64,000 nt of DNA from assembly GCA_028289245.1 (NCBI GenBank), contig JAQGGT010000004.1, forward strand, positions 62,001 to 126,000, read 5' to 3'. Positions 8,892 through 18,177 of the stretch are shown one piece after another (the first letter of the stretch is position 1; each line of letters starts with the position of its first letter). A program made the translations under genes and the position numbers. Under the pieces are notes generated by a model. That model saw only the letters and a list, made by a program, of their open reading frames with translations, searched no databases and was not told the origin of the DNA. This DNA comes from Candidatus Saccharimonadota bacterium (GTDB lineage Bacteria; Patescibacteriota; Saccharimonadia; Saccharimonadales; UBA4665).

Positions 8892-9428
8892 TTAGCCCCT
8901 CGGTTTTTGTAGGCTTGCCACGATGGCACGCCGATTGTTCACTCCCAGTATAGCAAGAAGCAGCAACCCGCCGCCGGCCACGATCGCACCACTTTCGGCC
9001 CAGGCCGGAGCGATGGGAGTCAGGCTGGAGCCATTGCCGCGGGCGATGCGTTGCACAAAGCTGAAATGTCGATCCGGCAGATCGGCGTCACGTCCAATGG
9101 CGTCGAGCGTAAAGTGATAGAGCCCTTTGTCGGCGAAGGTGTAGTTGATCGTCAGGCTGCCGCTCTCGGCCGTTACGGGTAATGACGAGGAATGGCCAGC
9201 CGGGTCAGTAACGGTCAAGGTAAAGGCGTATCCCGGCTCGGCTAGCTGGTGCTCCTGAAAATCAATATACAACACGGCTGGTTTAGCGGCGACTGGGTCA
9301 TCATTTGGATCGATGTGCAGAATCGCACCGCTAACCCCGGCGTCGTCTATCAGCAGCTCGTGAGCCGAGGTAGTGATTGGCGTGGCGCACACTAGTAGCA
9401 ACCCTACGACGGCCAGCAGTTTATTCAT
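8892..9428 (-). CDS. Exported, membrane-anchored beta-rich protein with predicted N-terminal His
   Basis: A 178-residue protein: signal peptide 1-22 ending TTSA, mature start HELLIDD, a beta-sandwich-like body (AFTLTVTDPAG, SLTINYTF, GLYHFTLDA), and one C-terminal membrane helix near 150-166. The body resembles small immunoglobulin-like copper-associated domains (CopC/YtkA style) in layout, but I cannot assign a family. The predicted mature His, as in the YcnI-like protein encoded next, hints at metal binding. Its start overlaps the upstream gene by eight bases (ATGAATAA), so translation is coupled. Confidence 0.75.
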   Translation of the reverse strand: MNKLLAVVGLLLVCATPITTSAHELLIDDAGVSGAILHIDPNDDPVAAKPAVLYIDFQEHQLAEPGYAFTLTVTDPAGHSSSLPVTAESGSLTINYTFADKGLYHFTLDAIGRDADLPDRHFSFVQRIARGNGSSLTPIAPAWAESGAIVAGGGLLLLAILGVNNRRAIVASLQKPRG

Positions 9429-10173
9429 GGTGCCGCTCCAGGTGCTGGTGGTTGTGTAGGCTTGGCGAGAGTTTGGGCAGCGCTAGCAAACCGCCAATTA
9501 GGACCAGCCACGTAGTTACAGCCAATGTGATGATTAGCTCTTGATGATCTAAGCCATTAAATTTAAGCGCCAAATTTTGGCTAAAACGATAGGCTTCCAG
9601 CCCAAAAAGCAAAGCCAGCAGTATAAAGCCAGTAATCTGGACACTCGTACTGGCGCTGTGCGAACCGATCATCCACACGTGCACAATGATTGCTAGCCCG
9701 GCGATGTAAACCAGCCTTTGGAGCTGCTTCCAACGGCGGAAGGTCATCGCCGTAATCGCGCTATCAAAGGAGGTTGCCGCTTGGGCTAACAAGATCACTA
9801 AGGCGACGCCGCCAAGCCCCAGCGCGACCAAGAAGCGGTTTGGCAGCAGCGTGAGGCTGTTGATACCATGCAACTCCCAGCCGATCACTATAAGCGTGTG
9901 CAGGCTGGCAAAATACGCGGCCGAGACGCCGATGGCACGGCGCCCAAACTTGAGGGCTTCACCGAAAGTGGTTGTAGGCAGTAGCCGTAGTAGCGGCGAA
10001 ATGAGTAGTGCCAGGTAGAGATACAGCACCGCTAAGTAGCCAAAACTCTGCCCGGCCTGAAGATAAAACAAACTGTCGCTTCCGGCATGAGTCCGCAGTA
10101 GTGATACCACGAGCAGACTGAGTAAGACCGACTTGGCCAAGATATAAAAGCGTAGATTGGCAACTAATTTCAT
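9421..10173 (-). CDS. Ferric-reductase-like transmembrane protein (YedZ/MsrQ-like)
   Basis: A 250-residue protein with six to seven membrane spans. The core carries spaced histidines in helices (SLHTLIVIGWELHG near 105-118; IIVHVWMIGSH near 175-185) and the segment FRRWKQLQRLVYIAG, which are features of the ferric-reductase-like transmembrane domain that binds b-type heme. It has no FAD/NAD domain, like MsrQ. The ATG at 10173 overlaps the cyoE stop as ATGA; a GTG three codons earlier is possible. In this operon a heme-based membrane electron carrier would fit, perhaps reducing metal or thiol partners outside the cell. Confidence 0.75.
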   Translation of the reverse strand: MKLVANLRFYILAKSVLLSLLVVSLLRTHAGSDSLFYLQAGQSFGYLAVLYLYLALLISPLLRLLPTTTFGEALKFGRRAIGVSAAYFASLHTLIVIGWELHGINSLTLLPNRFLVALGLGGVALVILLAQAATSFDSAITAMTFRRWKQLQRLVYIAGLAIIVHVWMIGSHSASTSVQITGFILLALLFGLEAYRFSQNLALKFNGLDHQELIITLAVTTWLVLIGGLLALPKLSPSLHNHQHLERHHE

Positions 10174-11027
10174 GGTAGCCACCAGTTCACAGAAATTACC
10201 ACGCTGAATACCGTTAAGGTGGCCAGCGACATACCGAATACCTGCTTGGCCCAGCGGTTGTCATCACTGGCCCGGCGGCCTTTGAGGGCTAGCTTGAGCC
10301 AGTACAGGCCCACGACCAGCATGATGGCCAGGTAGACGTAGCCGGTGTAGCCCAAAATTGTGAGCAGCGTGCAGGCGACTACAAAACCCGCGATGTAAGC
10401 GATGATCTGTCGCTTGGCGGCCGCGATGCCTCGTACCACCGGCAGTACTGGTAACCCGGCGGCGGCATAGTCCTGACGGCGGTAGATGGCGATGGCGTAA
10501 AAATGGGGCATCTGCCAAACGGTGAGCACCACAAACAACAGCCCGGCGGCACCATCCAGCCTACCCGATGCCGCGGTGTAGCCGGTAACGATTGGAATAG
10601 CACCGGAGATGCTGCCGACCAGCGTGCCGTGTACCGAGCGTCGTTTAGCCAGGCCGTACAGCGCGACGTAAGCAAAAACGCCGAATAGCCCCAATGCCAA
10701 GCTAATCCAGTTCACGAAGGCTAAGGCCACTGCCCCAGCTATGAGCAACCCGGCCGCAAAAGTCAGGGCTCGCTGAGGACTAATGGTACCGCGCACCATA
10801 GCCCGCTTGCGGGTCCGCTCCATGTGGCGGTCGATGCCCCGGTCGAGGTAATTATTACTAACGCAGGCCCCGCCAATCACTAGCGACATACCTATTATGG
10901 CCAGCACCAGCCGGCTCCAGCTAATATGGCCGCGCGAGGCCAGGAGAAAACCGGCGATGGTGGTCATGACGTTACCGCGGATAATACCGGGTTTGGTAAG
11001 TTGATAGTAATCGCGTCGGCTGGCCAC
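10170..11027 (-). CDS. cyoE: Heme O synthase (protoheme IX farnesyltransferase)
   Basis: Transfers a farnesyl group to heme B to make heme O for the oxidase. At 285 residues with about eight to nine membrane spans, it shows the UbiA-family aspartate-rich motif NNYLDRGIDRHMERT and RKRAMVRG, plus a second aspartate patch (RRQDYAAAG) after the typical WQMPHF segment. A GTG start overlaps the cyoD stop (TAGTG). Its presence implies that the cell makes or takes up heme B; no heme-synthesis genes lie in this window. Confidence 0.95.
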   Translation of the reverse strand: MASRRDYYQLTKPGIIRGNVMTTIAGFLLASRGHISWSRLVLAIIGMSLVIGGACVSNNYLDRGIDRHMERTRKRAMVRGTISPQRALTFAAGLLIAGAVALAFVNWISLALGLFGVFAYVALYGLAKRRSVHGTLVGSISGAIPIVTGYTAASGRLDGAAGLLFVVLTVWQMPHFYAIAIYRRQDYAAAGLPVLPVVRGIAAAKRQIIAYIAGFVVACTLLTILGYTGYVYLAIMLVVGLYWLKLALKGRRASDDNRWAKQVFGMSLATLTVFSVVISVNWWLP

Positions 11028-11407
11028 TAGAAGCCTTTTTGATTTTGAATCTGCATGTAGTTATCTTGCTCTTCTGGCGTGAGCTGCATGTGGTAATCCA
11101 GATTGTGCATAATCCACAGTGACCCGAAGACAACGATTAAGACAACGGTCATCATAAAGCTAACCAGAATCAAATTCCAGCGCGTGCCCTTTTCGCGACC
11201 CAGGTGCAGGAAGAAAAACAGCTGAACGAAGAATTGCAGCAGAGCCATGCTGACAATTGCCACCACTAAAATTGAACCGTTAAACAGGTGTTGAGTGACG
11301 CTAAAGTAGGCGCCCAGCGTTAACACTAAGGACAAAATAAATCCGGTAGTATACGTAGCCAAACTACTCTGCTCGGTAGTAGCTTTGGTGACATGTGTGG
11401 CGCCCAT
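11027..11407 (-). CDS. cyoD: Cytochrome bo3 quinol oxidase subunit IV
   Basis: A 126-residue protein with three membrane helices and the family motif FFLHLGREKGTRWN between helices two and three. The start at 11407 shares its A with the TAA stop of cyoC (TAATG); longer in-frame starts lie inside cyoC. This is a small structural subunit that helps assemble the CuB site of subunit I. The order A-B-C-D-E is the same as in Escherichia coli. Confidence 0.93.
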   Translation of the reverse strand: MGATHVTKATTEQSSLATYTTGFILSLVLTLGAYFSVTQHLFNGSILVVAIVSMALLQFFVQLFFFLHLGREKGTRWNLILVSFMMTVVLIVVFGSLWIMHNLDYHMQLTPEEQDNYMQIQNQKGF

Positions 11408-11982
11408 TACAAAGTTCCTTTCAGGTAGACAATGGTGAAGATGAAAATCCAGACAATATCCAAGAAGTGCCAAAACAAACTCAGCAGCGTCAGTCGCTTA
11501 ATGGTGCTGTGCACCAGGCCTTTTTTGGCGAGTTGGAAGCCGAGCACAGCCATCCACAGTAGCCCAACCGTGATGTGCAGGCCATGGGTGCCGACGAGCG
11601 TAAAGAAGGCCGACAAAAAACCGCTACGGCGCCAGCTATTACCCTCGACGGCCAGGTGGTGGAATTCGGACAGCTCCATTCCCACGAAAGCAGCGCCGAG
11701 TAAGAATGTGACGCCTAGCCAGAATAGCACCGCTTGTTTCTTGCCGCGATGGGCGCTGAGCAACATCAGGCCACTCGTATAGCTGCTGGTGAGCAATAGA
11801 AGGGTTTCGGTAAGGACGTAGGGTAGCTTAAATAGTTCGTGGCCACCGGGGCCGCCAAAAGTATTATTTCGCAGCACGGCGAAGGTAGCAAACAGGGTGG
11901 CGAATAAAACGAGGTCAGTCATCAGGTAGACCCAAAAGCCAAACGAGACCTTTTCAATGTCAGCGGTTTGTTTGAGGCTCAT
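11407..11982 (-). CDS. cyoC: Cytochrome bo3 quinol oxidase subunit III
   Basis: A 191-residue protein with five membrane helices, as in CyoC (five rather than the seven of mitochondrial COX3). Family features are FWVYLMTDLVLFATLF at the start, GMELSEFHHL, GTHGLHITVGLLWM and the end segment FWHFLDIVWIFIF. Its ATG overlaps the cyoB stop by four bases. Confidence 0.95.
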   Translation of the reverse strand: MSLKQTADIEKVSFGFWVYLMTDLVLFATLFATFAVLRNNTFGGPGGHELFKLPYVLTETLLLLTSSYTSGLMLLSAHRGKKQAVLFWLGVTFLLGAAFVGMELSEFHHLAVEGNSWRRSGFLSAFFTLVGTHGLHITVGLLWMAVLGFQLAKKGLVHSTIKRLTLLSLFWHFLDIVWIFIFTIVYLKGTL

Positions 11983-13967
11983 GTCTGCCTCCGCTTGGCG
12001 TAGGCTGCTTGATCGGCGGCAACCTGCTCGGCCGTGATAGTCACCTCCGTGTCGTCATCGGTGGAGCGGATAATGATCATCGTAAGTGCGCCGAGTAAGC
12101 CAGCCGCGGCCAGCCACCAAATATGCCAGACAAATCCGAAGCCAACGGCGAAGGCGCCGGCAGCGATGTACATCCCAAACGGTGTGTTCTTAGGGAGTTC
12201 AATGTCTTCGTAAGTTGGTGGGGCGATTGGCTTGGCTTGTTTTATCGCCCACCAGGCATCGCGATCGGTAACTTCGGGTATGACCGCAAAGTTATAGCTC
12301 GGCGCCGGTGACGGCACCGACCATTCGAGGGTCCGGCCGTCCCACGGGTCGCCGGTGGTGTCGATGGTTTCGTGGCGCTTCCAGATGCTGTAGCCCATCT
12401 GCAAAATCTGGAAGCCAATACCCATTAGAATAATCAGCACCCCGATGCCGGCCACCACAAACAAACCTTGCCAGCCGAGTGAGGCGTCGTAGTGGTCGAG
12501 GCGGCGGGTGGCGCCCATCAAGCCGAGGATGTAGAGCGGCGTAAAGGCCAGCGTAAAGCCAATCAGCCAGCAGCGGAAGGCATAGGTACCGAGCCGTTCG
12601 TTGAGCCGGAAGCCAAAAATCTTCGGGAACCAATAAGTAAACCCAGCGAAGTAGCCGAACACCACGCCGCCAACGATCATGGTATGGAAGTGGGCCACCA
12701 GGAATAAGCTGTTGTGAACCTGAAAATCGATGGCCGGGATAGACATGAGCACGCCGGCGGCACCACCGATGGTAAAAGTGACTATAAAGCCCAGGAACCA
12801 CAGCATCGGCGTGGCAAAGGTGATCCGTCCGCGGAACATTGTGAACAGCCAGTTAAAGACTTTGACGCCGGTGGGTATGGCAATCACGGCCGTCATGATG
12901 CCGAAGAAGGCATTAACGTTGGCCCCTGCCCCCATCGTAAAGAAGTGGTGCAGCCACACTAAAAATGACAGTGCCACAATACTCGCCAGGGCCCAGACCA
13001 TCGAGGTGTAGCCAAAGAGTCGCTTGCGCGAGTAGGTGGCCACAACTTCGGAGTAGATGCCGAAAGCCGGCAGTACCAAGATGTAGACTTCCGGGTGTCC
13101 CCAGGCCCAGATCAGGTTGATGTACATCATCGGATCGCCGCCACCGACTGAGGTGAAGAAGTGCATGCCAAGGGTACGGTCGAGGGCTAGCATAGTTAAG
13201 GTGGCGGTTAGGATGGGGAAGGCAAACATGACGAGTGACATACTGCCCAGGACGCTCCAGATAAAGATCGGCATGCGCATTAAATTCATGCCGGGCGCGC
13301 GCATTTTAATAATAGTCACAAAGAAGTTAACACCCGACAGTAGGCTGCCAATACCGGCGATTTGCAGGGCCCAAATCCAGTAATCAACTCCCACGCCGGG
13401 GCTGTAGGCGAGTTCCGACAGTGGCGGATAGGCTAACCAGCCGGTCGCGGCAAACTGGCCGACGATCAGCGATAGGTTTACCAACACCATGCCGGCAGCA
13501 AACAGCCAAAAGCTGACCGAGTTCAGGAACGGAAAGGCCACATCGCGGGCGCCAATCATCAGCGGCACCACAAGGTTGATTAGTCCGAACATCAGGCCCA
13601 TGGCTACAAAGAAAATCATGATCGTGCCGTGGGCGCTAAAAATTTGCTGGAACTGGTCGGACGGCAAGATGCCGTGGTTGGTCCCGCTCGAGAGGGCCTG
13701 CTGGGTACGCAGTAGAGTGGCATCGCCAATGCCGCGTAGCAACATCACAAAGGCCACGGCTATGTACATGATGCCTATCTTCTTTGGGTCAAGCGAGGTC
13801 AGCCAGTTGTCCCAAAGCCAGCGCCACTTTTTGAAGTAGGTCATGCCGGCGATGACGGCTAAGACGCCAAAGACCATAGCCAGCACCCCGCCCATTTGTA
13901 TCAGGTCGTGCTTAAAATCGCCCAGGGTCAGGCGCCCGAGCAGCCAGTTGGCGGCCAAGTTATTCAT
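11979..13967 (-). CDS. cyoB: Cytochrome bo3 quinol oxidase subunit I
   Basis: The catalytic subunit: 662 residues with about 15 membrane helices, the usual CyoB length. It binds low-spin heme b and the heme o3-CuB centre and reduces O2 to water while pumping protons. Visible landmarks are FSAHGTIMIFF (heme b histidine), WGHPEVYILVLPAFGI (CuB histidine, cross-linked tyrosine and K-channel), FLVWLHHFFTMG (two CuB histidines) and FLVAHFHTMIVGG (heme o3 and heme b histidines). The E. coli-like extra terminal helices are present. The start overlaps cyoA by eight bases. Confidence 0.97.
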   Translation of the reverse strand: MNNLAANWLLGRLTLGDFKHDLIQMGGVLAMVFGVLAVIAGMTYFKKWRWLWDNWLTSLDPKKIGIMYIAVAFVMLLRGIGDATLLRTQQALSSGTNHGILPSDQFQQIFSAHGTIMIFFVAMGLMFGLINLVVPLMIGARDVAFPFLNSVSFWLFAAGMVLVNLSLIVGQFAATGWLAYPPLSELAYSPGVGVDYWIWALQIAGIGSLLSGVNFFVTIIKMRAPGMNLMRMPIFIWSVLGSMSLVMFAFPILTATLTMLALDRTLGMHFFTSVGGGDPMMYINLIWAWGHPEVYILVLPAFGIYSEVVATYSRKRLFGYTSMVWALASIVALSFLVWLHHFFTMGAGANVNAFFGIMTAVIAIPTGVKVFNWLFTMFRGRITFATPMLWFLGFIVTFTIGGAAGVLMSIPAIDFQVHNSLFLVAHFHTMIVGGVVFGYFAGFTYWFPKIFGFRLNERLGTYAFRCWLIGFTLAFTPLYILGLMGATRRLDHYDASLGWQGLFVVAGIGVLIILMGIGFQILQMGYSIWKRHETIDTTGDPWDGRTLEWSVPSPAPSYNFAVIPEVTDRDAWWAIKQAKPIAPPTYEDIELPKNTPFGMYIAAGAFAVGFGFVWHIWWLAAAGLLGALTMIIIRSTDDDTEVTITAEQVAADQAAYAKRRQT

Positions 13968-14847
13968 GTTGCATCTCCATTTTTAAATCACTGGGATCCA
14001 TATATTTGGCAAGGACGCGGTCGTAAATGTCGCTGTCTTTAGAGGCGTAGTACATCGGTTGCACATCTTTGCTCGGCCGGGCGAGTTTGTCGTATTCGAA
14101 GTTACTGAGTTGGGTGGTGCCCTGCTTCACGCCGCTCACCCAGTTGGCGAAATTATCATTAGTGGTGGCTTCGGCCTTAAACTTCATACCAGAGAAGCCA
14201 TCACCGCTTAAGTTGGCCGATGAGCCTTGGTACATGCCGGTTTGGCTGGCCATGAGGTTTAAATGGGTGCTCATGCCGGACATGGCGTAAATTTGGCCGC
14301 CCAGCTGCGGGATCCAGAACGAGTTCATTGGTGCATCGGAGGTGATCTCAAAATCCACCGGCCGATCTTTGGGGAACTGTACGTAATTGACGCTGGCAAT
14401 GCCTTGGTCGGGGTACAAAAAGAGCCATTTCCACTGCAGCGCCACGACTTGAATTTTGAGGGGTTTGACAGTACTGGCGATCGGCCGGAACGGGTCGAGC
14501 CGGTGGCTGCTCTGCCAGGTGATAATGCTCAAAAAGGTGATCAGGACCATCGGGATGGCCCACCAGATGGTCTCGGCGACAATATTGTGGTCCCATTCCG
14601 GAGTGTATTTGGCTTTTTCGTTGCTAGCCCGGTAGCGCCAGGCGATGCCAAAGGTCAGCGCGAACACCGGTATAACCACCACCAGCATCAATACCGAGGC
14701 AGCAATCATCAGGCCCCGCTGTTGCGCGGCAATCGTGCCTCGCGGGGCCAGCACGGCAAAAGTGTGGCCTCGCAGTAATACCACGGCTAAAGCCACTATG
14801 CCAACAGCGACCAGCCCAGTTAGTAAGCGTTTGTTTTTTGCCCTCAT
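13960..14847 (-). CDS. cyoA: Cytochrome bo3 quinol oxidase subunit II
   Basis: A 295-residue protein with two N-terminal membrane helices, then an extracytoplasmic cupredoxin-like domain. The loop after NSFWIPQLGGQIYAMSGM lacks the two cysteines and methionine of a CuA centre, which identifies a quinol rather than cytochrome c oxidase. The ATG at 14847 is chosen; a longer in-frame reading to 15036 would run into the divergent gene. In contrast to many CyoA proteins there is no obvious lipobox cysteine. First gene of the operon; a TATGAT box lies about 20 bases upstream on the minus strand. Confidence 0.95.
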   Translation of the reverse strand: MRAKNKRLLTGLVAVGIVALAVVLLRGHTFAVLAPRGTIAAQQRGLMIAASVLMLVVVIPVFALTFGIAWRYRASNEKAKYTPEWDHNIVAETIWWAIPMVLITFLSIITWQSSHRLDPFRPIASTVKPLKIQVVALQWKWLFLYPDQGIASVNYVQFPKDRPVDFEITSDAPMNSFWIPQLGGQIYAMSGMSTHLNLMASQTGMYQGSSANLSGDGFSGMKFKAEATTNDNFANWVSGVKQGTTQLSNFEYDKLARPSKDVQPMYYASKDSDIYDRVLAKYMDPSDLKMEMQHE

Positions 14848-14970
14848 CTCAGTAGTTTTATCATACCATAACCGATATATCGCTTGTTTGGTTTTATCCG
14901 TCAGGGCTAGAAGGTGTACACTGGGGCGCGGAAATGCAATAATTAAGTGTGAAATCCGGTTACGCTTCGT

Positions 14971-17619
14971 ATGAATAGCAAGAATAGTTCCGCCAACAGC
15001 GCCCACGACACCACCGGTGTCGTACTTTTGCTGCAAGTGCCCCGGACCAATGATAAAAAAGAACTGGCCGCCGAGCAGATGTTTGCCAGCCTCAATGGTC
15101 TGCTGACCCTACCCTCTAATAAATTCTTGCAACCACCGATCCGCGAGCGAATCAGTTTTGAGATCGCCGTCCGCAAAAAACGGATTGGGTTTTATGTCTG
15201 GGTACCAATGTACCTCAAAAGCTTCGTCGAGGAACAGATCTATGCCCAGTATCCTACCGTCCAGATTAGCGAAGTCCTGGACTATGCCGCTGACACCAGC
15301 CAGCACTACGAAACTACGCTGGCCACCGAGCTCAAGCTGATCGCCAATGATGCCCTGCCAATCAAGACCTTCCAGAGCTTTGAGGTTGACCCGCTGGCGG
15401 CCATTACTGCTACGCTCGCCAAGTTTGAAGATACCGAAGAGGCTTGGATGCAGATGGTCATTAAGCCGGCTAGTAGCCAGTGGCATAAGCGCAGCGAACG
15501 CTACGTCGCCAAAATGCGCAATTCCAGCAATGCTGACACTCGGGCCGTGCTGCGCTCACTGTGGTCGCCGGCCACCACTAAAACTGATAGCATCAAACTG
15601 ACGGAGTACGAGCAGGCCCGAGCCAGCGGTGCCGAAGAAAAAAGCCACAAGCTAGCCTTTGAGGCTTCGGTGCGGATTATTTACCGTGGCCACTTGCAGG
15701 TGGAGCATGCCATGCTGCGCATGCAGTCGATTGTAGCCAGCTATAAGCAGTTCAATACCACCTATATGAACGGTTTCGACCAAAAGCGCAGCAAAGATGG
15801 CCTGGCCGCCGTCAGCCTTTACGAACAGCGATCGATCCCCCAAAAGGGTCTGATCCTTAACATCGAAGAAGTGGCGACGCTGTATCACCTGCCCCACACT
15901 ACTGTAGAGACGCCGTATATACTCTGGGCGCCAGCCCAGACGGCCGAGCCACCGGCTAACTTGCCGGTCGTCACTGAGACTTATAATAATGAGATCAGTC
16001 CGGTGGCCGTCGCCAATTTCCGCGGCCATAACGCCATGTTCGGTATGCCGCGCCAAGATCGTGGCCGGCACATGTACGTCATTGGCCAGACCGGTGTCGG
16101 TAAGTCGGCCTTTTTGGAGCTGCTGACGATCTCGGATATTTATGCCGGCGTTGGCTTTGCCATCATCGACCCGCACGGTGACTACGCCCTCAATATCCTG
16201 CGCCGGATACCGGTTGAGCGCGCCAAGGATGTGATCTACTTCAATCCGGCCGACACGGCCTACCCGATTGCCTTTAACCCAATGGAAGTGGCTGATCCCA
16301 AGCTCAAGACCCACACCGTCTCGGAGCTGATCGGTGTGCTGAAGCGCATGTTTGATAGCTGGGGACCGCGACTGGAGTATATCTTGCGCTACAGCCTGCT
16401 GGCCTTGCTTGACATGCCGGACGCCACCATGCTGGATATCACCCGCATCCTGACCGATAAAAAATTCCGACAGGAAGTGCTGAGCTACGTTAGCGACCCA
16501 GTGGTGCGTAGTTTCTGGGAAGTGGAATTTGCCAGTTGGAATGATAAGTTTGCCGCCGAAGCCGTGGCGCCGGTGCTCAACAAAGTCGGTGCTTTTACGG
16601 CTAACCCCTTAGTGCGTAACATCATCGGTCAGCCCAAGAGTAGCTTTAATATTCGCCAGATTATGGACGACAAGAAAATTTTGATCGTTAATCTTAGCCG
16701 CGGACTGGTCGGCGAAGATAACGCCTCGCTACTAGGCTCGCTGCTGGTTACCAAAATTCAGCTGGCGGCGATGAGTCGGGCCGATATCCATGCCAGTGAT
16801 CGCCATCCCTTCTATTTGTATGTCGATGAATTCCAGAACTTCGCTACTGACTCGTTTGCTACGATTCTGTCTGAGGCCCGTAAGTACGGCCTCAACCTGA
16901 CGGTGGCCAACCAGTACATTGCGCAGATGTCGATGGAAGTTAAAGACGCCGTGTTTGGTAACGTGGGTACCATCGTGGCTTTCCGCATGGGTGCCGACGA
17001 TGCCCGGGTCATGCTGCGCTACTTTGAGCCGCGCTTCTTGGAGCACGACCTGGTGCACATGCACAACCGCTACTTCGTGGTGAGCATGACCATCGAGGGC
17101 GAAAAAATGCAGGGCTTCTCGGCTATTAGCCTGAACCTGCCAGAAAATCACGTTGATAATTCGGCCGAGATTATCGAGCATAGCCGGCAACTGTACTCGG
17201 TGCAGCGTAGTATCGTCGAAGATTACGTCGGCGAGCGCTACCTAGTGCCGACGGCACCGCAAAAGCAGGTGCAACGCCAGGCGCCGCCCAAGCCGGCCGT
17301 TAAACAAGTGGCGCCCCTCGAGGCAGAAATTATTAATACTCCGGAAAAACCCCACGCCGTGGCGGCCCACAAAGTGGTGACTGCCGTGACGAATGCTATT
17401 AATTCGGTCACCGCTCCTAAGCCGGTTGCGGCCCGACCGCAGCCAGCCGACGACACAAAACCGGCAGCGCCCATCGACCCGAATGCTCCCCCCAAGCCAA
17501 AGCGCAAGCGGACGCGCAAACGCAAAAAATCGGCCGGCGCTCCGGCAGCAGCCAATCCGGCCCCTGCCAATACTGACGGTACCCAGGATATGGGCCAGTC
17601 CGGCACTATTAAGTTGTAA
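14971..17619 (+). CDS. VirD4/TraG-like type IV secretion or conjugation ATPase with long N-terminal domain
   Basis: An 882-residue cytoplasmic protein. Residues 1-350 form an unassigned domain common to such proteins in Patescibacteria. The motor follows: Walker A GQTGVGKSAFLE near 372-383, AIIDPHGDYAL, Walker B FYLYVDEFQNFAT near 612, and the TraG/TraM-recognition-type end EARKYGLNLTVANQY. The tail from about 755 is Pro/Ala-rich and ends in a basic stretch (KPKRKRTRKRKKS). No other T4SS genes are nearby, so its partners must lie elsewhere. In CPR bacteria such ATPases are often near pilus or DNA-uptake functions. It is divergent from the cyo operon. Confidence 0.85.
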   Translation: MNSKNSSANSAHDTTGVVLLLQVPRTNDKKELAAEQMFASLNGLLTLPSNKFLQPPIRERISFEIAVRKKRIGFYVWVPMYLKSFVEEQIYAQYPTVQISEVLDYAADTSQHYETTLATELKLIANDALPIKTFQSFEVDPLAAITATLAKFEDTEEAWMQMVIKPASSQWHKRSERYVAKMRNSSNADTRAVLRSLWSPATTKTDSIKLTEYEQARASGAEEKSHKLAFEASVRIIYRGHLQVEHAMLRMQSIVASYKQFNTTYMNGFDQKRSKDGLAAVSLYEQRSIPQKGLILNIEEVATLYHLPHTTVETPYILWAPAQTAEPPANLPVVTETYNNEISPVAVANFRGHNAMFGMPRQDRGRHMYVIGQTGVGKSAFLELLTISDIYAGVGFAIIDPHGDYALNILRRIPVERAKDVIYFNPADTAYPIAFNPMEVADPKLKTHTVSELIGVLKRMFDSWGPRLEYILRYSLLALLDMPDATMLDITRILTDKKFRQEVLSYVSDPVVRSFWEVEFASWNDKFAAEAVAPVLNKVGAFTANPLVRNIIGQPKSSFNIRQIMDDKKILIVNLSRGLVGEDNASLLGSLLVTKIQLAAMSRADIHASDRHPFYLYVDEFQNFATDSFATILSEARKYGLNLTVANQYIAQMSMEVKDAVFGNVGTIVAFRMGADDARVMLRYFEPRFLEHDLVHMHNRYFVVSMTIEGEKMQGFSAISLNLPENHVDNSAEIIEHSRQLYSVQRSIVEDYVGERYLVPTAPQKQVQRQAPPKPAVKQVAPLEAEIINTPEKPHAVAAHKVVTAVTNAINSVTAPKPVAARPQPADDTKPAAPIDPNAPPKPKRKRTRKRKKSAGAPAAANPAPANTDGTQDMGQSGTIKL

Positions 17620-17620
17620 G

Positions 17621-17735
17621 TTCGTTTCGCCGTTCACCGGCTCTTCAGTACGACCATTGTATTCGTAGACGAACAAGACAAGCAGAAGACGGTGATAGGA
17701 GAAAACACGTGGCGGGCCACGACTGCCTATGACGC
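17621..17735 (+). repeat. Structured direct repeat, copy A
   Basis: About 90-110 bases match a second copy beginning at 20827, with a 29-base identical core (ATTGTATTCGTAGACGAACA and the following AGACAAGCA). Both copies fold small hairpins: GCCG-loop-CGGC, TTCG-TAGA-CGAA, and a last hairpin CGTGG-CGGG-CCACG here versus CATGGG-AGA-CCCATG in copy B, where the stem bases changed but pairing is kept. AGGAG and a GTG that opens a six-codon frame also occur in the last part. Function unknown; it could be an RNA gene, a leader, or the 3' end of the minus-strand transcript. Confidence 0.7.
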
Positions 17736-17755
17736 ATCGCTGCTTGGCTTGCTCG

Positions 17756-18172
17756 TTAACCGGCACTGATGACGACGGCTGTCAGCAGGCATCCAACGGT
17801 GATGCAACTGACGACGCCAGTCATGCATGCCAGGGCGTAGCGCGGTCGCAAGTAGCACAGCGAACAGGCGGTCATGGCGAGAAACGTACCGACGCTGAAA
17901 CCGGTGATGGCGACGTCGGAGTCATGGACGCTGTAGCTGTTGTTGCTGAGAAAAACGACGGTCATGAAGCACAAGGCGAAGCCCATCAGGAAGATGCCAG
18001 CCAACGTGCTTGTCAGACCCCCGAATTCGCCGTGCCGCTGACCAAAAGTCGTAAAGTACGACTTTTTGAAGGCCTGCGGGTTGCAGTGCTCGTCGAGAGT
18101 GATCTCGAACTGCGTGGCGTGCCTCAGGACCTTGTCGTCCAGGTTAGGCCTATCCCACCATTGTCGTGCCAT
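17756..18172 (-). CDS. Small membrane protein of the 17.6-21.5 kb island
   Basis: A 138-residue protein from the ATG at 18172 (MARQWWDRPNLDD). The first half is polar; the second half has three hydrophobic spans (FLMGFALCFMTVVFL, FSVGTFLAMTACSLC, TGVVSCITVGCLLTAV) and several cysteines. No family recognised. It shares layout (short polar N-terminus with a W-D pair, then membrane spans) with the protein at 21050-21388. It is expressed from a good minus-strand promoter about 230 bases upstream, with a 14-bp hairpin and a 32-codon frame in the leader. A longer in-frame reading to 18352 exists but would run through the hairpin. Confidence 0.65.
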   Translation of the reverse strand: MARQWWDRPNLDDKVLRHATQFEITLDEHCNPQAFKKSYFTTFGQRHGEFGGLTSTLAGIFLMGFALCFMTVVFLSNNSYSVHDSDVAITGFSVGTFLAMTACSLCYLRPRYALACMTGVVSCITVGCLLTAVVISAG

Positions 18173-18177
18173 GTCGC

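Noticed and set aside
14848-15036. 63-codon N-terminal extension of cyoA
   Set aside because: It would overlap the divergent TraG-like gene and lacks a ribosome-binding site; the internal ATG gives a normal CyoA.
17242-17766. 174-codon minus-strand frame under the end of the TraG-like gene and repeat copy A
   Set aside because: Shadow of the Pro/Ala-rich tail of the ATPase; no start signals and low-complexity content.
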